A stretch of 64,000 bases of DNA from Nodosilinea sp. WJT8-NPBG4 (GCA_019359285.1 JAHHHQ010000044.1:116409-180408); one strand, 5' to 3'. Positions 27,072-38,723 are shown, counted from the stretch's first letter. Made by a program: numbers and translations. Notes: generated from the sequence alone by a model not told the origin.

Positions 27072-28145
27072 CTAACGCTGGCTCAATGAGACCGGCTGCG
27101 AACTCAATTGAGGTAACTTTTCGGCTAGCAGCCGAGCGCTGGCGGCGGGGGACAAACCACTGATGTCAACCTGAGGAATAACCCGGCGACGGCGCTCTAG
27201 ATCGTGGCGGTAGGTGCGATCGTAGTAGTCCAGAATGATCGCGCAGGCAGCGCGCAGGTTCCCCGAGCGAATGTGCTGTACTGCGGCCTGGGTGCGATCG
27301 CCCCCCAATCGCTTCCGAATCCGCTCCGTCGCCTCGACCAAACCCTCCGTGGATGCTTCGCCATAGATCTCTACCAGCAGGTCAAGGCGTTCATCGAGCG
27401 ATCGCACCACCTCCACCGCCGGAGCCGCGTCCATCTGCACAAATAGCTCGTCGGGAATTCGGCAGATGCCCACCCGGCGACTTTCGGCCTCCAGCCAAAT
27501 GGGGCGTTGGCCCTCTGAGGCCAGTCCTTGACCATCGCCCGGGAATCTGGCCCACTGGTCCGCCAATAAATTCTCGTAGTGCTCCACAGAGGGCTGGGGC
27601 GGCAGGAGCAGTGCCCCAAAGCTGCTGCCCCGGTGGTTGGCCAAACCTTCTAAATCTAATACTGACTCCCCCAGGGCCGCTAGCTCCTCAAGAATCAGCG
27701 TCTTGCCGCTGCCCGTCATCCCGCCCAAAATCATGATTAGTTTGGGCGTCGCTAGGGTCTTCCGCACCCAGTGTCGGTAGGCTTTATAGCCACCATCGAG
27801 AAGGTGGACGGCAAACCCCGCCAATTCCAAAATCCAGCCCATGCCACCGCTGCGCATGCCCCCTCGCCAGCAGTGAATTCGCAGGTGGCGATCAGGGGCC
27901 AGCGCCTTGGCCGTGCGCACAAATTCACCGCATTTAGGGCCAGCAATGTCAAAGCCCAGTTCTACCGCCGACTCTCGCCCCACCTGCTTGTAGCAGGTGC
28001 CCACCTGGGCGCGCTCTGCATCGGTGAACAAGGGAAAGCTAATCGCGCCGGGGATGTGCCCCTGCTGAAATTCCCCTGGGCTGCGCACGTCGAGAATCGG
28101 GCCAGAGCCTTGCAGAAAGTCATTGATATCTAAAGGCTTTGGCAT
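27072..28145 (-). CDS. mnmH: tRNA 2-selenouridine synthase
   Basis: MnmH/SelU converts 2-thiouridine at the tRNA wobble position to 2-selenouridine via a geranylated intermediate. The N-terminal rhodanese domain carries Cys92 in HCWRGGMRSGG, and a P-loop GGMTGSGKT follows at 141-149. The 357-residue length is typical. No selD is present in the window. The gene reads toward the BON-like terminator. Confidence 0.93.
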   Translation of the reverse strand: MPKPLDINDFLQGSGPILDVRSPGEFQQGHIPGAISFPLFTDAERAQVGTCYKQVGRESAVELGFDIAGPKCGEFVRTAKALAPDRHLRIHCWRGGMRSGGMGWILELAGFAVHLLDGGYKAYRHWVRKTLATPKLIMILGGMTGSGKTLILEELAALGESVLDLEGLANHRGSSFGALLLPPQPSVEHYENLLADQWARFPGDGQGLASEGQRPIWLEAESRRVGICRIPDELFVQMDAAPAVEVVRSLDERLDLLVEIYGEASTEGLVEATERIRKRLGGDRTQAAVQHIRSGNLRAACAIILDYYDRTYRHDLERRRRVIPQVDISGLSPAASARLLAEKLPQLSSQPVSLSQR

Positions 28146-28195
28146 AGTGAGGTAGGTAATCTCTTATCTACGGAACGGGTTACGACACGATTGCT

Positions 28196-28845
28196 TTAGG
28201 CAATGGCCACAGACTTTGCTGGTTTTATCAACTTACCGTACCGCTCGCAGAAGAACCGTACGCATTCGGGCGCTAAGTCAATCGCGGCTTCGTCGTAGGC
28301 GCGTGTCTCTGGATTGGGCCAGACTAAGGCGTAGTCCGCTTTGACAAACTGGAACCGCGACTGATCTCTCAGAGGCAGCAACGCTGGGCCAGGGTTTTCT
28401 TCAATTAACAGGGGGGAGAAATCTAGATCGTAAATCTCTACATCCAGCAACGCTTCAAACCACAGTCGTAGACAATACTCACCCAGCCATTCGGCCTTTA
28501 ATAGGCCTTTCTCTTGAGCGTTTTGCCAGTAGGTTTCGTTATTAGCCAGAGCTTGCCAAGCTTGCCACTTCATTGGTTTTAAAGTTTCAACTGTCTCGTT
28601 TTGCATTGCTCGCTGCCACTGCTCCAGCAAGGCCTCTTCATGAGCTTCTACCCAGGCTTCGATTAGCTGCTTTAGCTTTGGGGGTAACTGTTTACCAGGC
28701 TGCATCCAGCGCCGAGATTTGATTTCAAGGCGATAGCTGCCGTAACGTTCTGATATTTGACGTGAACATGGGGTGGCGCATGGTCGTTGTAGTTCATCAG
28801 CACGACCAACAAGCCTTTTTGAAACGGGTGAGATACAGGCGGCAT
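28196..28845 (-). pseudogene. frameshifted DUF4160-DUF2442 fusion
   Basis: Two overlapping minus-strand frames together spell one protein. From ATG 28845 the first frame gives MPPVSHPFQKG...NYNDHAPPHVHVKYQN, the N-terminal half of a DUF4160 domain. Near 28745-28750 the family match passes to another frame: RYGSYRLEIKSRRWMQPGKQ, then LPPKLKQLIEAWVEAHEEALLEQW, which completes DUF4160. It continues into a DUF2442-like domain (WFEALLDVEIYDLDFSPLL, then YALVWPNPETRAYDEAAIDLAPECVRFF). One missing base explains the break. It is either a true pseudogene or an assembly error. DUF4160 and DUF2442 genes are often adjacent, as a possible toxin-antitoxin-type pair; here they are joined. Confidence 0.75.
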
Positions 28846-28946
28846 CCTAGGGAACGAGCACAAAAATTGCACGAAAGGACAATTCTTTACGCCTTTATGC
28901 AATTTATTGTACTTTCTGACAATTGGTTAAGCGGCCTTTGATTGCC

Positions 28947-29753
28947 CTAACCTGGCATCTGGACCGGAGCGGGGACGACGATATAACCCTCAGCGCGATC
29001 GCCCAGCACCCAATTCCGCTCTATGACCCAGATCCACCAGTGAGCGGCCACGTAGGCGCAGGTGAGGCTGTCGAGCTGGTCTTCCACCGCTTTCATGGCG
29101 GCTCCAGTGAACGGAATATCAGGCAAATCGGATTCCTTAAGGTCGAGGGCAGGATTTAGCAAGGGCAGCACTGAGAGCTGATACTGCCGCAGTTTCTCTA
29201 GCTCAGGGCGGCGCTGGGCCAAGGTGCCCTTTTTGTACTTGAGAATTTTGCTCAGGCCAAATAGGTGAACTGTCGCCGGATGGGGAAACACCTCTAGCTG
29301 ATACCGGCCCTCTGGCTGGGGCTGGCTGTGGGGTTGGTGCCGAAAGCCAAGGGATTCAAGCGCTAGACCAAAGGCAACCAATTTTTCGGCGAAGGGGCGG
29401 CCCCGGTTGGCGGGGTAGCAGCCCGCGTCGTAACGGCCAAAGTGCTTGTGGGCGAGGCGATCGGGTAGACGCATCCCGGCTTCGTTGGGAATCAGCGTCG
29501 GGGCGTCTACAGCTACCACTGCGTTGGTCGCGCCCTCAGTCCAGCAGAAAATCCAAGACAGAATGTCGTCTACCGTTTGCAGGCGATCGATCGCCACTAA
29601 CCGCAACTTGCCCTCATCCAGGTGCAGACAGCAGAGCCCAGTGGCCCCGCTCTGCCAGCCTAGATCAACTCCAAGAAAGCGATGATAGGAAGGGCAATTC
29701 TGGGACAAATACTTGTTCGGAGTTGGATTCCCGACGCTGCGTAAATCGTTCAT
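28947..29753 (-). CDS. DUF429 protein
   Basis: A 268-residue protein of the DUF429 family, which has an RNase H-like fold. The first strand with its acidic residue is FLGVDLGWQSGATGLCCL. Other marks are VVAVDAPTLIPN, RYDAGCYPANRG and a late MKAVEDQLDSLTCAYVAAHW. I start at ATG 29753, which overlaps the cupin stop codon in an ATGA arrangement and so implies translational coupling. An upstream ATG at 29825 would overlap the cupin gene by 76 bases. Function unknown; a nuclease is suspected from the fold. Confidence 0.82.
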   Translation of the reverse strand: MNDLRSVGNPTPNKYLSQNCPSYHRFLGVDLGWQSGATGLCCLHLDEGKLRLVAIDRLQTVDDILSWIFCWTEGATNAVVAVDAPTLIPNEAGMRLPDRLAHKHFGRYDAGCYPANRGRPFAEKLVAFGLALESLGFRHQPHSQPQPEGRYQLEVFPHPATVHLFGLSKILKYKKGTLAQRRPELEKLRQYQLSVLPLLNPALDLKESDLPDIPFTGAAMKAVEDQLDSLTCAYVAAHWWIWVIERNWVLGDRAEGYIVVPAPVQMPG

Positions 29754-30202
29754 TCTGCCAAATCTACATAGTCGCGTTGGTCTCCTCGCCGGTACAGGCG
29801 GGTGTTGACCTTGGGGTAATCGCAAATGTCAAATTCCAGCCGCATGCCGCCGACCAGGTACACTAGGTCTTCCGTAAAGGGGTTGCTCAGGCTGTGGGCT
29901 AGCCCGCCAGCGGCAAAGCCCATAAAATCACCGGGGCCGACCTCCGCGGTCTCATCGCCAATTTCCGCCAGCCCTCGCCCCGAGAGAATGTAAATGAATT
30001 CCTCCTCGGCCTGGTGGACGTGGTACTGGGTTGAGTCGTGGCCGGGTTCGACCCGCACTAGGTGAACGCCGATGTGCTCAAACCCGACGGCATCGCCCAA
30101 CGACCTGCCGTGGCGGATTGCTCTAGGATTGAGGGGATGGACAAAGGTAGATTCGGGCAGGGCAGCGATCGCAGCGGCGGTCATCAAAGGGTGACGGTGC
30201 AT
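29750..30202 (-). CDS. cupin-domain protein
   Basis: A 150-residue single-domain cupin. Motif 1 is seen as HVHQAEEEFIYILSGRG with the metal-binding His/His/Glu, and motif 2 as GDFMGFAAGGLAHSLSN with the last histidine. It ends with the family-like tail YPKVNTRLYRRGDQRDYVDLAE. It may bind a sugar derivative or small acid; the reaction is unknown. It is the first gene of a two-gene unit with the DUF429 gene, overlapping by 4 bases. Confidence 0.87.
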   Translation of the reverse strand: MHRHPLMTAAAIAALPESTFVHPLNPRAIRHGRSLGDAVGFEHIGVHLVRVEPGHDSTQYHVHQAEEEFIYILSGRGLAEIGDETAEVGPGDFMGFAAGGLAHSLSNPFTEDLVYLVGGMRLEFDICDYPKVNTRLYRRGDQRDYVDLAE

Positions 30203-30255
30203 AGGCCAATCAACATTTAGGGACTATTTGGAGCGCAACGGGGTTAGAACACACC

Positions 30256-32013
30256 ATGAAGTCTACACTTGCACAACTTACCGTCCGGTTTGACCAGGCT
30301 TTGGTCACCGTCTTTGGTGCAGATCTGGCTGGCACTGACCCGATGCTGGTGCCTACCAGCAACCCCAAGTTTGGCGATTATCAGGCCAATTTGGCCATGT
30401 CGCTGGCTAAGCCGCTGAAGCAGAAGCCCCGCGACATTGCTATGCAGATTGTCGAAAAACTCGACGTCAGCGACCTCTGCGAACCGCCCGAGATTGCTGG
30501 CCCCGGCTTTATCAACCTGCGCTTCAAAACCGCTTATTTAGAAGACCAACTGCGGGCGATGCAGGCCGACCCGCGCCTGGGGGTAGAGCCAGTGAAGACT
30601 CCCCAAAAAGTAATTGTCGATTTCTCTAGCCCTAACATTGCTAAAGAAATGCATGTCGGGCATCTGCGATCGACCATCATCGGCGACTCCATTGCCCGGG
30701 TGCAGGAGTTTATGGGCAACGACGTGCTGCGGCTCAACCACGTGGGCGATTGGGGCACCCAGTTCGGCATGCTGATCACCCATCTTAAGGAAGCCTGTCC
30801 TGAGGCCCTAGAAGCTGACTCCAAGGTCGATATTGGCGACCTGGTAGCTTTCTATAAGCAGGCTAAAAAACGCTTCGATGAAGATGACGACTTCAAAACC
30901 CGCTCCCGTGAGGCGGTAGTGGGGTTGCAGGCAGGGGATGCGATCGCCACCAAAGCCTGGCAAGCCCTTTGCGACCAGTCTCGCCACGAGTTTCAAAAAC
31001 TCTACGATCGCCTCGATATCCAAATCCAGGAGCGCGGCGAATCTTTCTACAATCCCTTGCTGGCCGAGGTCGTCCAAGATTTAACCGCCCAAGGGCTCCT
31101 GGTCGAAGATCAGGGAGCCAGGGTGGTGTTTGTAGATGGCTTCACCAACAAAGACGGCGACCCGCTGCCGCTGATCATCCAGAAAACCGACGGTGGCTAC
31201 AACTACGCCACCACCGACTTAGCCGCCATCCGCTATCGCACCCAGCAGGACGGGGCTGAGCGGGTCCTCTACGTAGTGGATGCGGGCCAGGGCAACCACT
31301 TCGCCCAGGTCTTTCAGGTCGCCGCCAAAGCGGGGTGGATTCCGGCGGGCGTTGAGCTGACCCATGTGCCCTTTGGCGTGGTGCAGGGCGAAGACGGCAA
31401 AAAGTTCAAAACCCGCTCCGGGGATACGGTGAAGCTGAAGGATTTGCTGGATGAAGCCGTTAGCCGTGCTCGTGCCGACCTAGAGTCTCGCATTCAAGCC
31501 GAAGAGCGACGGGAAACGGAGGACTTTATTCAAGACGTGGCTGAAGCAGTGGGCATCGGCGCGGTTAAGTATGCCGATCTGAGCCAAAACCGGACCAGCA
31601 ACTACATCTTTAGCTTTGACAAAATGCTGGCAATGGCGGGCAACACCGCCCCCTACATGATTTACGCCTATGTGCGGGTGCAGGGCATTAGCCGCAAGGG
31701 TGACATCGACTTTGACCACCTGCCTGCCGAGGCCCGCATTCACCTAGAAGACGATAGCGAGTTTGCCCTAGCCCGCCACCTGCTCCAGCTCGACGAGGTA
31801 CTGGGAGAAGTGGCGCAGGATTTATACCCCAGTCGCCTCTGCCAATACCTATTTGAGCTGAGCCAAAAGTTCAACCAGTTCTACGATCGCTGCTCAGTGC
31901 TCCAAGCCGCAGAACCCCAGCGTACCTCTCGCCTGCTGCTCTGCGATCTGACAGCCAAAACCTTAAAATTGGGCCTGTCTCTGCTGGGCATTCGGGTACT
32001 GGAGCGGATGTAG
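30256..32013 (+). CDS. argS: arginyl-tRNA synthetase
   Basis: Charges tRNA(Arg). The class I HIGH motif is HVGH in [11 protein letters not shown], and the ArgRS counterpart of KMSKS lies in [14 protein letters not shown]. It has the N-terminal ArgRS additional domain (residues 1-115) and the C-terminal DALR anticodon-binding domain ([21 protein letters not shown], ending [10 protein letters not shown]). At 585 residues it is full length. It is followed by a small terminator and the kinase gene 365 bases on. Confidence 0.97.
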   Translation: MKSTLAQLTVRFDQALVTVFGADLAGTDPMLVPTSNPKFGDYQANLAMSLAKPLKQKPRDIAMQIVEKLDVSDLCEPPEIAGPGFINLRFKTAYLEDQLRAMQADPRLGVEPVKTPQKVIVDFSSPNIAKEMHVGHLRSTIIGDSIARVQEFMGNDVLRLNHVGDWGTQFGMLITHLKEACPEALEADSKVDIGDLVAFYKQAKKRFDEDDDFKTRSREAVVGLQAGDAIATKAWQALCDQSRHEFQKLYDRLDIQIQERGESFYNPLLAEVVQDLTAQGLLVEDQGARVVFVDGFTNKDGDPLPLIIQKTDGGYNYATTDLAAIRYRTQQDGAERVLYVVDAGQGNHFAQVFQVAAKAGWIPAGVELTHVPFGVVQGEDGKKFKTRSGDTVKLKDLLDEAVSRARADLESRIQAEERRETEDFIQDVAEAVGIGAVKYADLSQNRTSNYIFSFDKMLAMAGNTAPYMIYAYVRVQGISRKGDIDFDHLPAEARIHLEDDSEFALARHLLQLDEVLGEVAQDLYPSRLCQYLFELSQKFNQFYDRCSVLQAAEPQRTSRLLLCDLTAKTLKLGLSLLGIRVLERM

Positions 32014-32378
32014 CTGAAGCTGGTACCGGTGGCATCTTTCCAAAGAGAGGGGACAAACACTCTAGAAAGTGTTTTCCTCAAGATAGGGGTGGCGCGATAA
32101 AAAAATGGTGCATTTATCCTGATACACCCTAAGTTAAAACGTAATTTAATTCTCTATAAGTCAACCGTTGTTTTTCTTTGAAAAAGGCATTACAACCCTT
32201 AGATAGGGGAGTTTCAATGCGTTTACCTACTTAGCTAAGGCTCAAGTTATCGACATTTTGCGCTTCCGAAAGAATTGTGCTCTTCGACACAAACAGCTGG
32301 TGAAAGCACAGTGAGTTCGGGAAAGCTAGAGGTGCATCTAAGCAATTCTATATTTAGTCTTCGGTTGAAACTACCACG
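32014..32378. other. argS / histidine kinase intergenic region
   Basis: 365 bases. A probable argS terminator is at 32055-32075. Beyond it the stretch is A/T-rich (for example gataaaaaaatgg and cgtaatttaattctctataag) and should hold the kinase promoter. No further gene or RNA was recognised. Confidence 0.5.
32055..32075 (+). terminator. argS terminator
   Basis: A 7-base-pair stem AAACACT / AGTGTTT (32055-32061 and 32068-32074) with a 6-base loop CTAGAA is followed by one more T and then CC. The stem is short and the U-run partly within it, so strength is uncertain. It lies 41 bases past the argS stop. Confidence 0.5.
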
Positions 32379-35300
32379 ATGGCCTATGCGGTTGTTGGTC
32401 ATTACAACGCTGGTTTAGTCTGCTTATCTTTTGGGATTGCAATTCTGGTCTCGTACACCACGCTGAATCTAGGGCAGCAAATTTTGGCTGCAACGGGATG
32501 GCGGCAGTGGCCTTGGCTGACAGGTGGTGCCCTGGCGATGGGCACCGGCATTTGGGCTACTCACTTTGTGGCCATGCTGGCTTTAGAGCTGCCGCTGCCA
32601 GTCAACTACGATCTGCTCATTACCGCACTCTCGTTGGTATATGCGGTGCTGGCGGCAGGCATGGCCCTGTGGTTGGTTAGCCGCGCGGGCTTTAGCTGGT
32701 TGAGTTTGAGTGCAGCGGGCGTTGTGATGGGGCTGGCGATCGCCTGGATGCATTACACCGGCATGGCCGCCATGGCCATGCCCGCCCACATTAGCTATCG
32801 GTGGCCTCTGGTGGGACTTTCGATTATCGTCGCTGTCATCGCTTCGACTCTTGCCTTGGGCTTTAGCCTCTGGCCTCGCCGCTACCCCAAGTGGGGCGAT
32901 CGCTGGCCCGCCCACCTGGCTGTGCTCTCTCTGGGGTCAGGGATTGGCGGCCTACACTACACAGGCATGGCAGGAACGGTGTTTTTGACCAGCCCCAACC
33001 GCCTAGAAGCGGTTGGGGTTTGGTCAAATCTAGAGGGGCGCTGGCTGGCGTTGGCGGTTGGGGCTGGGGCCGGGCTAATTTTGCTGGGCATCCTCGTCAC
33101 CCTAAGAATCAACCAACGCTTCACGCAACAGCGCCTGCAAAAAGAGGCGTTATCCCACAGTGAACACCGCTTTCGCACTCTGATTCGCGAGATGGGGGTA
33201 GGGGCGCTGCTGCTCAATCCCAGGGCCGAAATTTTGATTAGCAACCGGGCAGCTCAGCAGTTTTTGATTCTGCCCGAAGCAAACGGTGCTCCGCTGGTGT
33301 TTGGTCAATCGGGAATAATTTGCCGCGAAAATGGCACCCCCTTTGCCCCTGCTGACCTGCCGGTGCAGCAGGCCATTGCCCAAAAAGCCGCCATTGGGGA
33401 CGTGATTATGGGAGTAAGCCCCGCAATCGGCAACCCACCGCGCTGGCTGCTGGTCAACGTTGACCCCCAGTTTAACGAGGTCGGCGGCATCGAACGGGTG
33501 GTCTGCACCTGTAGCGACATCACCATTCAAAAGCAAGCCGAAGACGCCGTGCGCGCGGTGGCCAACCGGGAAAAGGCGGTCATCCGCATTGTGCAGCGCA
33601 TGCGCCAAACCCTCGAGTTAGAAACTATTTTTGCCGCCACTACCCAAGAGCTGAAGCAGGCGATTAGCTGCGATCGCGCCTGGATCTACCGTTTCAACGA
33701 CAACTGGAGCGGTTCTGTCGTCGCTGAAGCCCTTGCTGACCCCATGGCCCCCTCAACGGTTGCCGATCCGACGACGGGTGAGACGCTCCTCGAGCGGGAT
33801 GACTGCGGTGCTCGCCAGATGCAAAACAGCAGCTTTGACGAGGGCTATCTGCTGTTAGAAGACACCTACCTCCAAGAAACCCAGGCCGAAACCTTCCGCC
33901 AAGACCGCAGCTATCACCGCGTTAACGATATTTACGACGAAGGGTTCGACAGCTGCTATCTGGAGTTTTTAGAGCGTTGGCAGATCCGCGCCTACGTCAT
34001 CGTGCCCATTTACGCTGGCAGTCAGCTCTGGGGGCTACTGGGGGTTTACGCCCACCACCAGGTTCGCTCTTGGACTCGCCACGAGGTGAAAATGGTGCTC
34101 CAGGTGGGGGCGCAGTTGGGCACTGCGGTACAACAGGCCAACCTGCTGCGCAAAACTCAGCAGCAGGCCCAGGCTCTAGAAATTGCCAAGCGCGCTGCCG
34201 ATGCCGCCAGCCAGGCCAAGGGCGACTTCCTGGCCAGCATGAGTCATGAACTGCGCACGCCCCTCAACGCCATTTTGGGCTTCACCCAAATCTTGCATGA
34301 CGACGACAGCCTCAGCAACGACCACCGCGACTTGATTGACATCGTCAATCGTAGTGGCAACCATCTGCTGGGGTTAATCAACAATGTGCTGTCCCTGGCA
34401 AAAATTGAGGCCAACAAAATTAGCCTCGATGAAGCGGCGTTCGATCTACACTATCTTCTCCAGTCCGTAGACGACATGCTGCAGCTCAAGGCCGAGGCCA
34501 AAGGCATTCGCCTAGAAGTGGTTCAGCCGCCGCCGCTGGCCCATCGGCTGTGGGCTGATGAGGGCAAACTGCGGCAAATTCTGATCAACTTGATCAGCAA
34601 CGCCATTAAATTTACGGCCCTGGGCTGCGTCACCGTGCGATCGCGGCTGCGGGGCAGCGCCTTAATGCTCGATAGCCGCGGCAGTAAAACCCACTGGCTT
34701 GAGATCACGGTGCAGGACACCGGAGTTGGCATCGACTCCGACGAGCTTTCCTACCTGTTTCAGCCCTTTGAGCAAACCCAGTCGGGGCGGCGCTCCGCCG
34801 AGGGTACAGGGCTGGGCCTATCCCTCAGCAACAACTTTGCCCAGCTCATGGGGGGCACCATTGCCGTAACCAGTCTGCCCGACAAAGGCTCGACGTTTAC
34901 CCTTAGCATCCCCGTCGGGGCGATTACTACTACCCTGCTCGAACCCGCTGAGGAAGAACGGTCCATTGTGCACCTAGCCCCCGGACAGCCTCGCTACCGC
35001 ATTTTGGTCGCCGACGATATAGCCGAAAGCCGCCTGCTCATGCGCCATTGGCTAGAGGGGGTTGGGTTTGAGGTCCGCGAAGCCAGTCAAGGGGAAGAAG
35101 CGATCGATTTGTGGACAACCTGGCAGCCCCATTTGATTTGTCTTGACATGCGCATGCCCGTACTCGACGGCTATGGTGTAGCCCGCCAGTTGCGCCAGCT
35201 GCCCGGCGGCAGTGCTACGGTAATAGTCGCCGTTACCGCTAGCGTGTTTGAAGAGCAGCAGTCAGACTGCATCATAGCGGGCTGTAATGCTGTGTTGCCC

Positions 35301-35672
35301 AAGCCTCTCAAGCGCGATCAACTGTTAGAACAAGTTGGTTGTAGCCTTGGTCTCATCTACCAGTACGCCGAGGTCGTGCAGACCGACGCCAGAGCAGCTG
35401 CAGTTGGCCCCCTCAGTGTTGATGGACAAAGCTCAGGCAGAGATCATCGCCCCCTTACCCAAGCCGACTTCAGTTCGCTGGCCCCCGACTGGCTAGCTCA
35501 AATTCATCAGGCGGCTCAGGCTGCCAATGATCGGCAGGTTCGTCAGCTGATTGCCCAACTTCCCACTGAGCAGAAGGTTCTGGCTCAGCGGCTAGACCGC
35601 CTGGTCAACGATTTTCGCCTTGATGTCATTATCGACCTGACGGCTGTTCCCACCGCACCCGTGTCCCTGTAG
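32379..35672 (+). CDS. MHYT-PAS-GAF hybrid histidine kinase
   Basis: A 1097-residue membrane sensor. Residues 1-245 form an MHYT module of seven helices with ATHFVAML, WMHYTGMAAM and LHYTGMAG; MHYT domains are proposed to bind copper and sense oxygen, CO or NO. A PAS-like segment follows (about 265-390), then a phytochrome-type GAF (about 400-590). The kinase core has His623 in MSHELRTPLNAI, the N-box (LINLISNAIKFT) and G-boxes (DTGVGID, GTGLGLSL). A receiver domain has phospho-acceptor Asp923 (CLDMRMP). The C-terminal 120 residues have no recognised domain. The next gene, a cyclase response regulator, starts 9 bases later and is the likely partner. Confidence 0.93.
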   Translation: MAYAVVGHYNAGLVCLSFGIAILVSYTTLNLGQQILAATGWRQWPWLTGGALAMGTGIWATHFVAMLALELPLPVNYDLLITALSLVYAVLAAGMALWLVSRAGFSWLSLSAAGVVMGLAIAWMHYTGMAAMAMPAHISYRWPLVGLSIIVAVIASTLALGFSLWPRRYPKWGDRWPAHLAVLSLGSGIGGLHYTGMAGTVFLTSPNRLEAVGVWSNLEGRWLALAVGAGAGLILLGILVTLRINQRFTQQRLQKEALSHSEHRFRTLIREMGVGALLLNPRAEILISNRAAQQFLILPEANGAPLVFGQSGIICRENGTPFAPADLPVQQAIAQKAAIGDVIMGVSPAIGNPPRWLLVNVDPQFNEVGGIERVVCTCSDITIQKQAEDAVRAVANREKAVIRIVQRMRQTLELETIFAATTQELKQAISCDRAWIYRFNDNWSGSVVAEALADPMAPSTVADPTTGETLLERDDCGARQMQNSSFDEGYLLLEDTYLQETQAETFRQDRSYHRVNDIYDEGFDSCYLEFLERWQIRAYVIVPIYAGSQLWGLLGVYAHHQVRSWTRHEVKMVLQVGAQLGTAVQQANLLRKTQQQAQALEIAKRAADAASQAKGDFLASMSHELRTPLNAILGFTQILHDDDSLSNDHRDLIDIVNRSGNHLLGLINNVLSLAKIEANKISLDEAAFDLHYLLQSVDDMLQLKAEAKGIRLEVVQPPPLAHRLWADEGKLRQILINLISNAIKFTALGCVTVRSRLRGSALMLDSRGSKTHWLEITVQDTGVGIDSDELSYLFQPFEQTQSGRRSAEGTGLGLSLSNNFAQLMGGTIAVTSLPDKGSTFTLSIPVGAITTTLLEPAEEERSIVHLAPGQPRYRILVADDIAESRLLMRHWLEGVGFEVREASQGEEAIDLWTTWQPHLICLDMRMPVLDGYGVARQLRQLPGGSATVIVAVTASVFEEQQSDCIIAGCNAVLPKPLKRDQLLEQVGCSLGLIYQYAEVVQTDARAAAVGPLSVDGQSSGRDHRPLTQADFSSLAPDWLAQIHQAAQAANDRQVRQLIAQLPTEQKVLAQRLDRLVNDFRLDVIIDLTAVPTAPVSL

Positions 35673-35681
35673 CTTCAACCT

Positions 35682-36866
35682 ATGATTACCGCCGAACCCC
35701 ACGTCAACGAGGATGTAGACATTCTGTTGGTAGACGACATCCCTGACAATCTGCGGGTGTTGTCGGCCATTCTTGAAATCGAAGGCTACCGCTGTCGCAA
35801 GGCTATCAGCGGGGCTTTGGCTCTCAACGCCATTGCCCTAGCCCCTCCCGATCTCATTTTGCTTGACATCACCATGCCCACCATGGATGGTTTTGCTGTG
35901 TGTCACCAGCTCAAAGCTGACCCAGCCACCCAGAGCATTCCGGTGATTTTTCTCACGGCTCGCGATGCGGAAGCCGAAAAAGAAAAGGCCTTTCAACTGG
36001 GAGCAGCGGATTATATCGTCAAGCCTTTTATGGCCTATGAGGTACTGCTACGGGTCAAGCATCAGCTAGCCCTGCGTCGCCAGCAGCTGCAGCTAGAGGC
36101 TCAAAATCAGCAGCTCCAGGCCGAAATCAAAGAGCGCCAGCTGGTCGAAGCCGAACTGCGTCGCCAGCGCCAGCGCTCCGAAGAACTACTGACCAATGTG
36201 CTGCCCTTTCAAATTGCCCAGCGCCTAAAGGAACGGGAGCAGGCGATCGCCGATCACTTCGACGGAGTTACCATTCTGTTCGCGGACATTGTGGACTTTA
36301 GTACTGTGGCCGCCAAACTTGCCCCCTGCGAGCTAGTGCAGCTGCTCAATCGCATGTTTTCTCGGTTTGATGAGCTAGCCGCTACCTACAAGCTCGAAAA
36401 AATCAAAACCATCGGCGATGCCTACATGGTGGCGGCAGGGGTACCCACGCCACGCCCCGATCATGCCCAGGCGATCGCCTGCATGGCCCTCGAGATGCAG
36501 ACGACCATCCGCGACTTTTGCCGACCTGATGGCCGTCCCTTTGAGTTGCGCATCGGCATCAACTCGGGCAGCGTAGTGGCCGGAGTAATTGGCATTCGCA
36601 AGTTTATCTACGATCTCTGGGGCGACACCGTCAACATCGCCAGCTTCATGGAAACCACTGGCGAAGCGGGCAAAATTCAGGTGTCGGAGCTAACCTATGC
36701 CCACCTCAAAGATCACTTCACCCTAGCGCCTCGCGGCCCAATTCGCCTGAAGAGTGGCGATAGCATAACTACCTACTGGCTAGCTGAACAAGAGCAGAAC
36801 AGCGCCTGCTGTCACCCGGTTGCCGCCCTAGAGTATCCCACCAGCCCAGCACTCTGCTGCGGTTAG
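35682..36866 (+). CDS. response-regulator class III adenylate cyclase
   Basis: A 394-residue protein: a receiver domain (phospho-acceptor Asp62 in LLDITMPTMDG, residues 10-125), a coiled coil rich in Gln/Glu (about 130-165), and a class III cyclase domain (about 190-375). Metal-binding aspartates are Asp202 (FADIVDFS) and Asp246 (IGDAYM). The base-specifying pair is Lys242 and Asp311 (YDLWGD), which points to ATP. The transition-state asparagine is Asn318, but the position of the usual arginine (VNxASR) is Phe322, which may lower activity. It starts 9 bases after the hybrid kinase, so phosphorelay control of cAMP synthesis is likely. Confidence 0.93.
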   Translation: MITAEPHVNEDVDILLVDDIPDNLRVLSAILEIEGYRCRKAISGALALNAIALAPPDLILLDITMPTMDGFAVCHQLKADPATQSIPVIFLTARDAEAEKEKAFQLGAADYIVKPFMAYEVLLRVKHQLALRRQQLQLEAQNQQLQAEIKERQLVEAELRRQRQRSEELLTNVLPFQIAQRLKEREQAIADHFDGVTILFADIVDFSTVAAKLAPCELVQLLNRMFSRFDELAATYKLEKIKTIGDAYMVAAGVPTPRPDHAQAIACMALEMQTTIRDFCRPDGRPFELRIGINSGSVVAGVIGIRKFIYDLWGDTVNIASFMETTGEAGKIQVSELTYAHLKDHFTLAPRGPIRLKSGDSITTYWLAEQEQNSACCHPVAALEYPTSPALCCG

Positions 36867-37070
36867 GGACTGCCCCGCTCCCGCTCTCTGGGTATCCCTA
36901 ACCCCCCAGCACCGATCTTCACGGCAGAACGGGTGCGGGCACCTGGTTATTCCGCTATTCAAACGTCCTGAATTGAAAACCATAACGTCACCTTAAGGGC
37001 ATCCACACAAAACTGTATGAATGCCCACTGGCGACAGCAAGGGGCCGATCGCGCTAGCTAAAGAAGGGAT

Positions 37071-38723
<1,653 letters not shown>

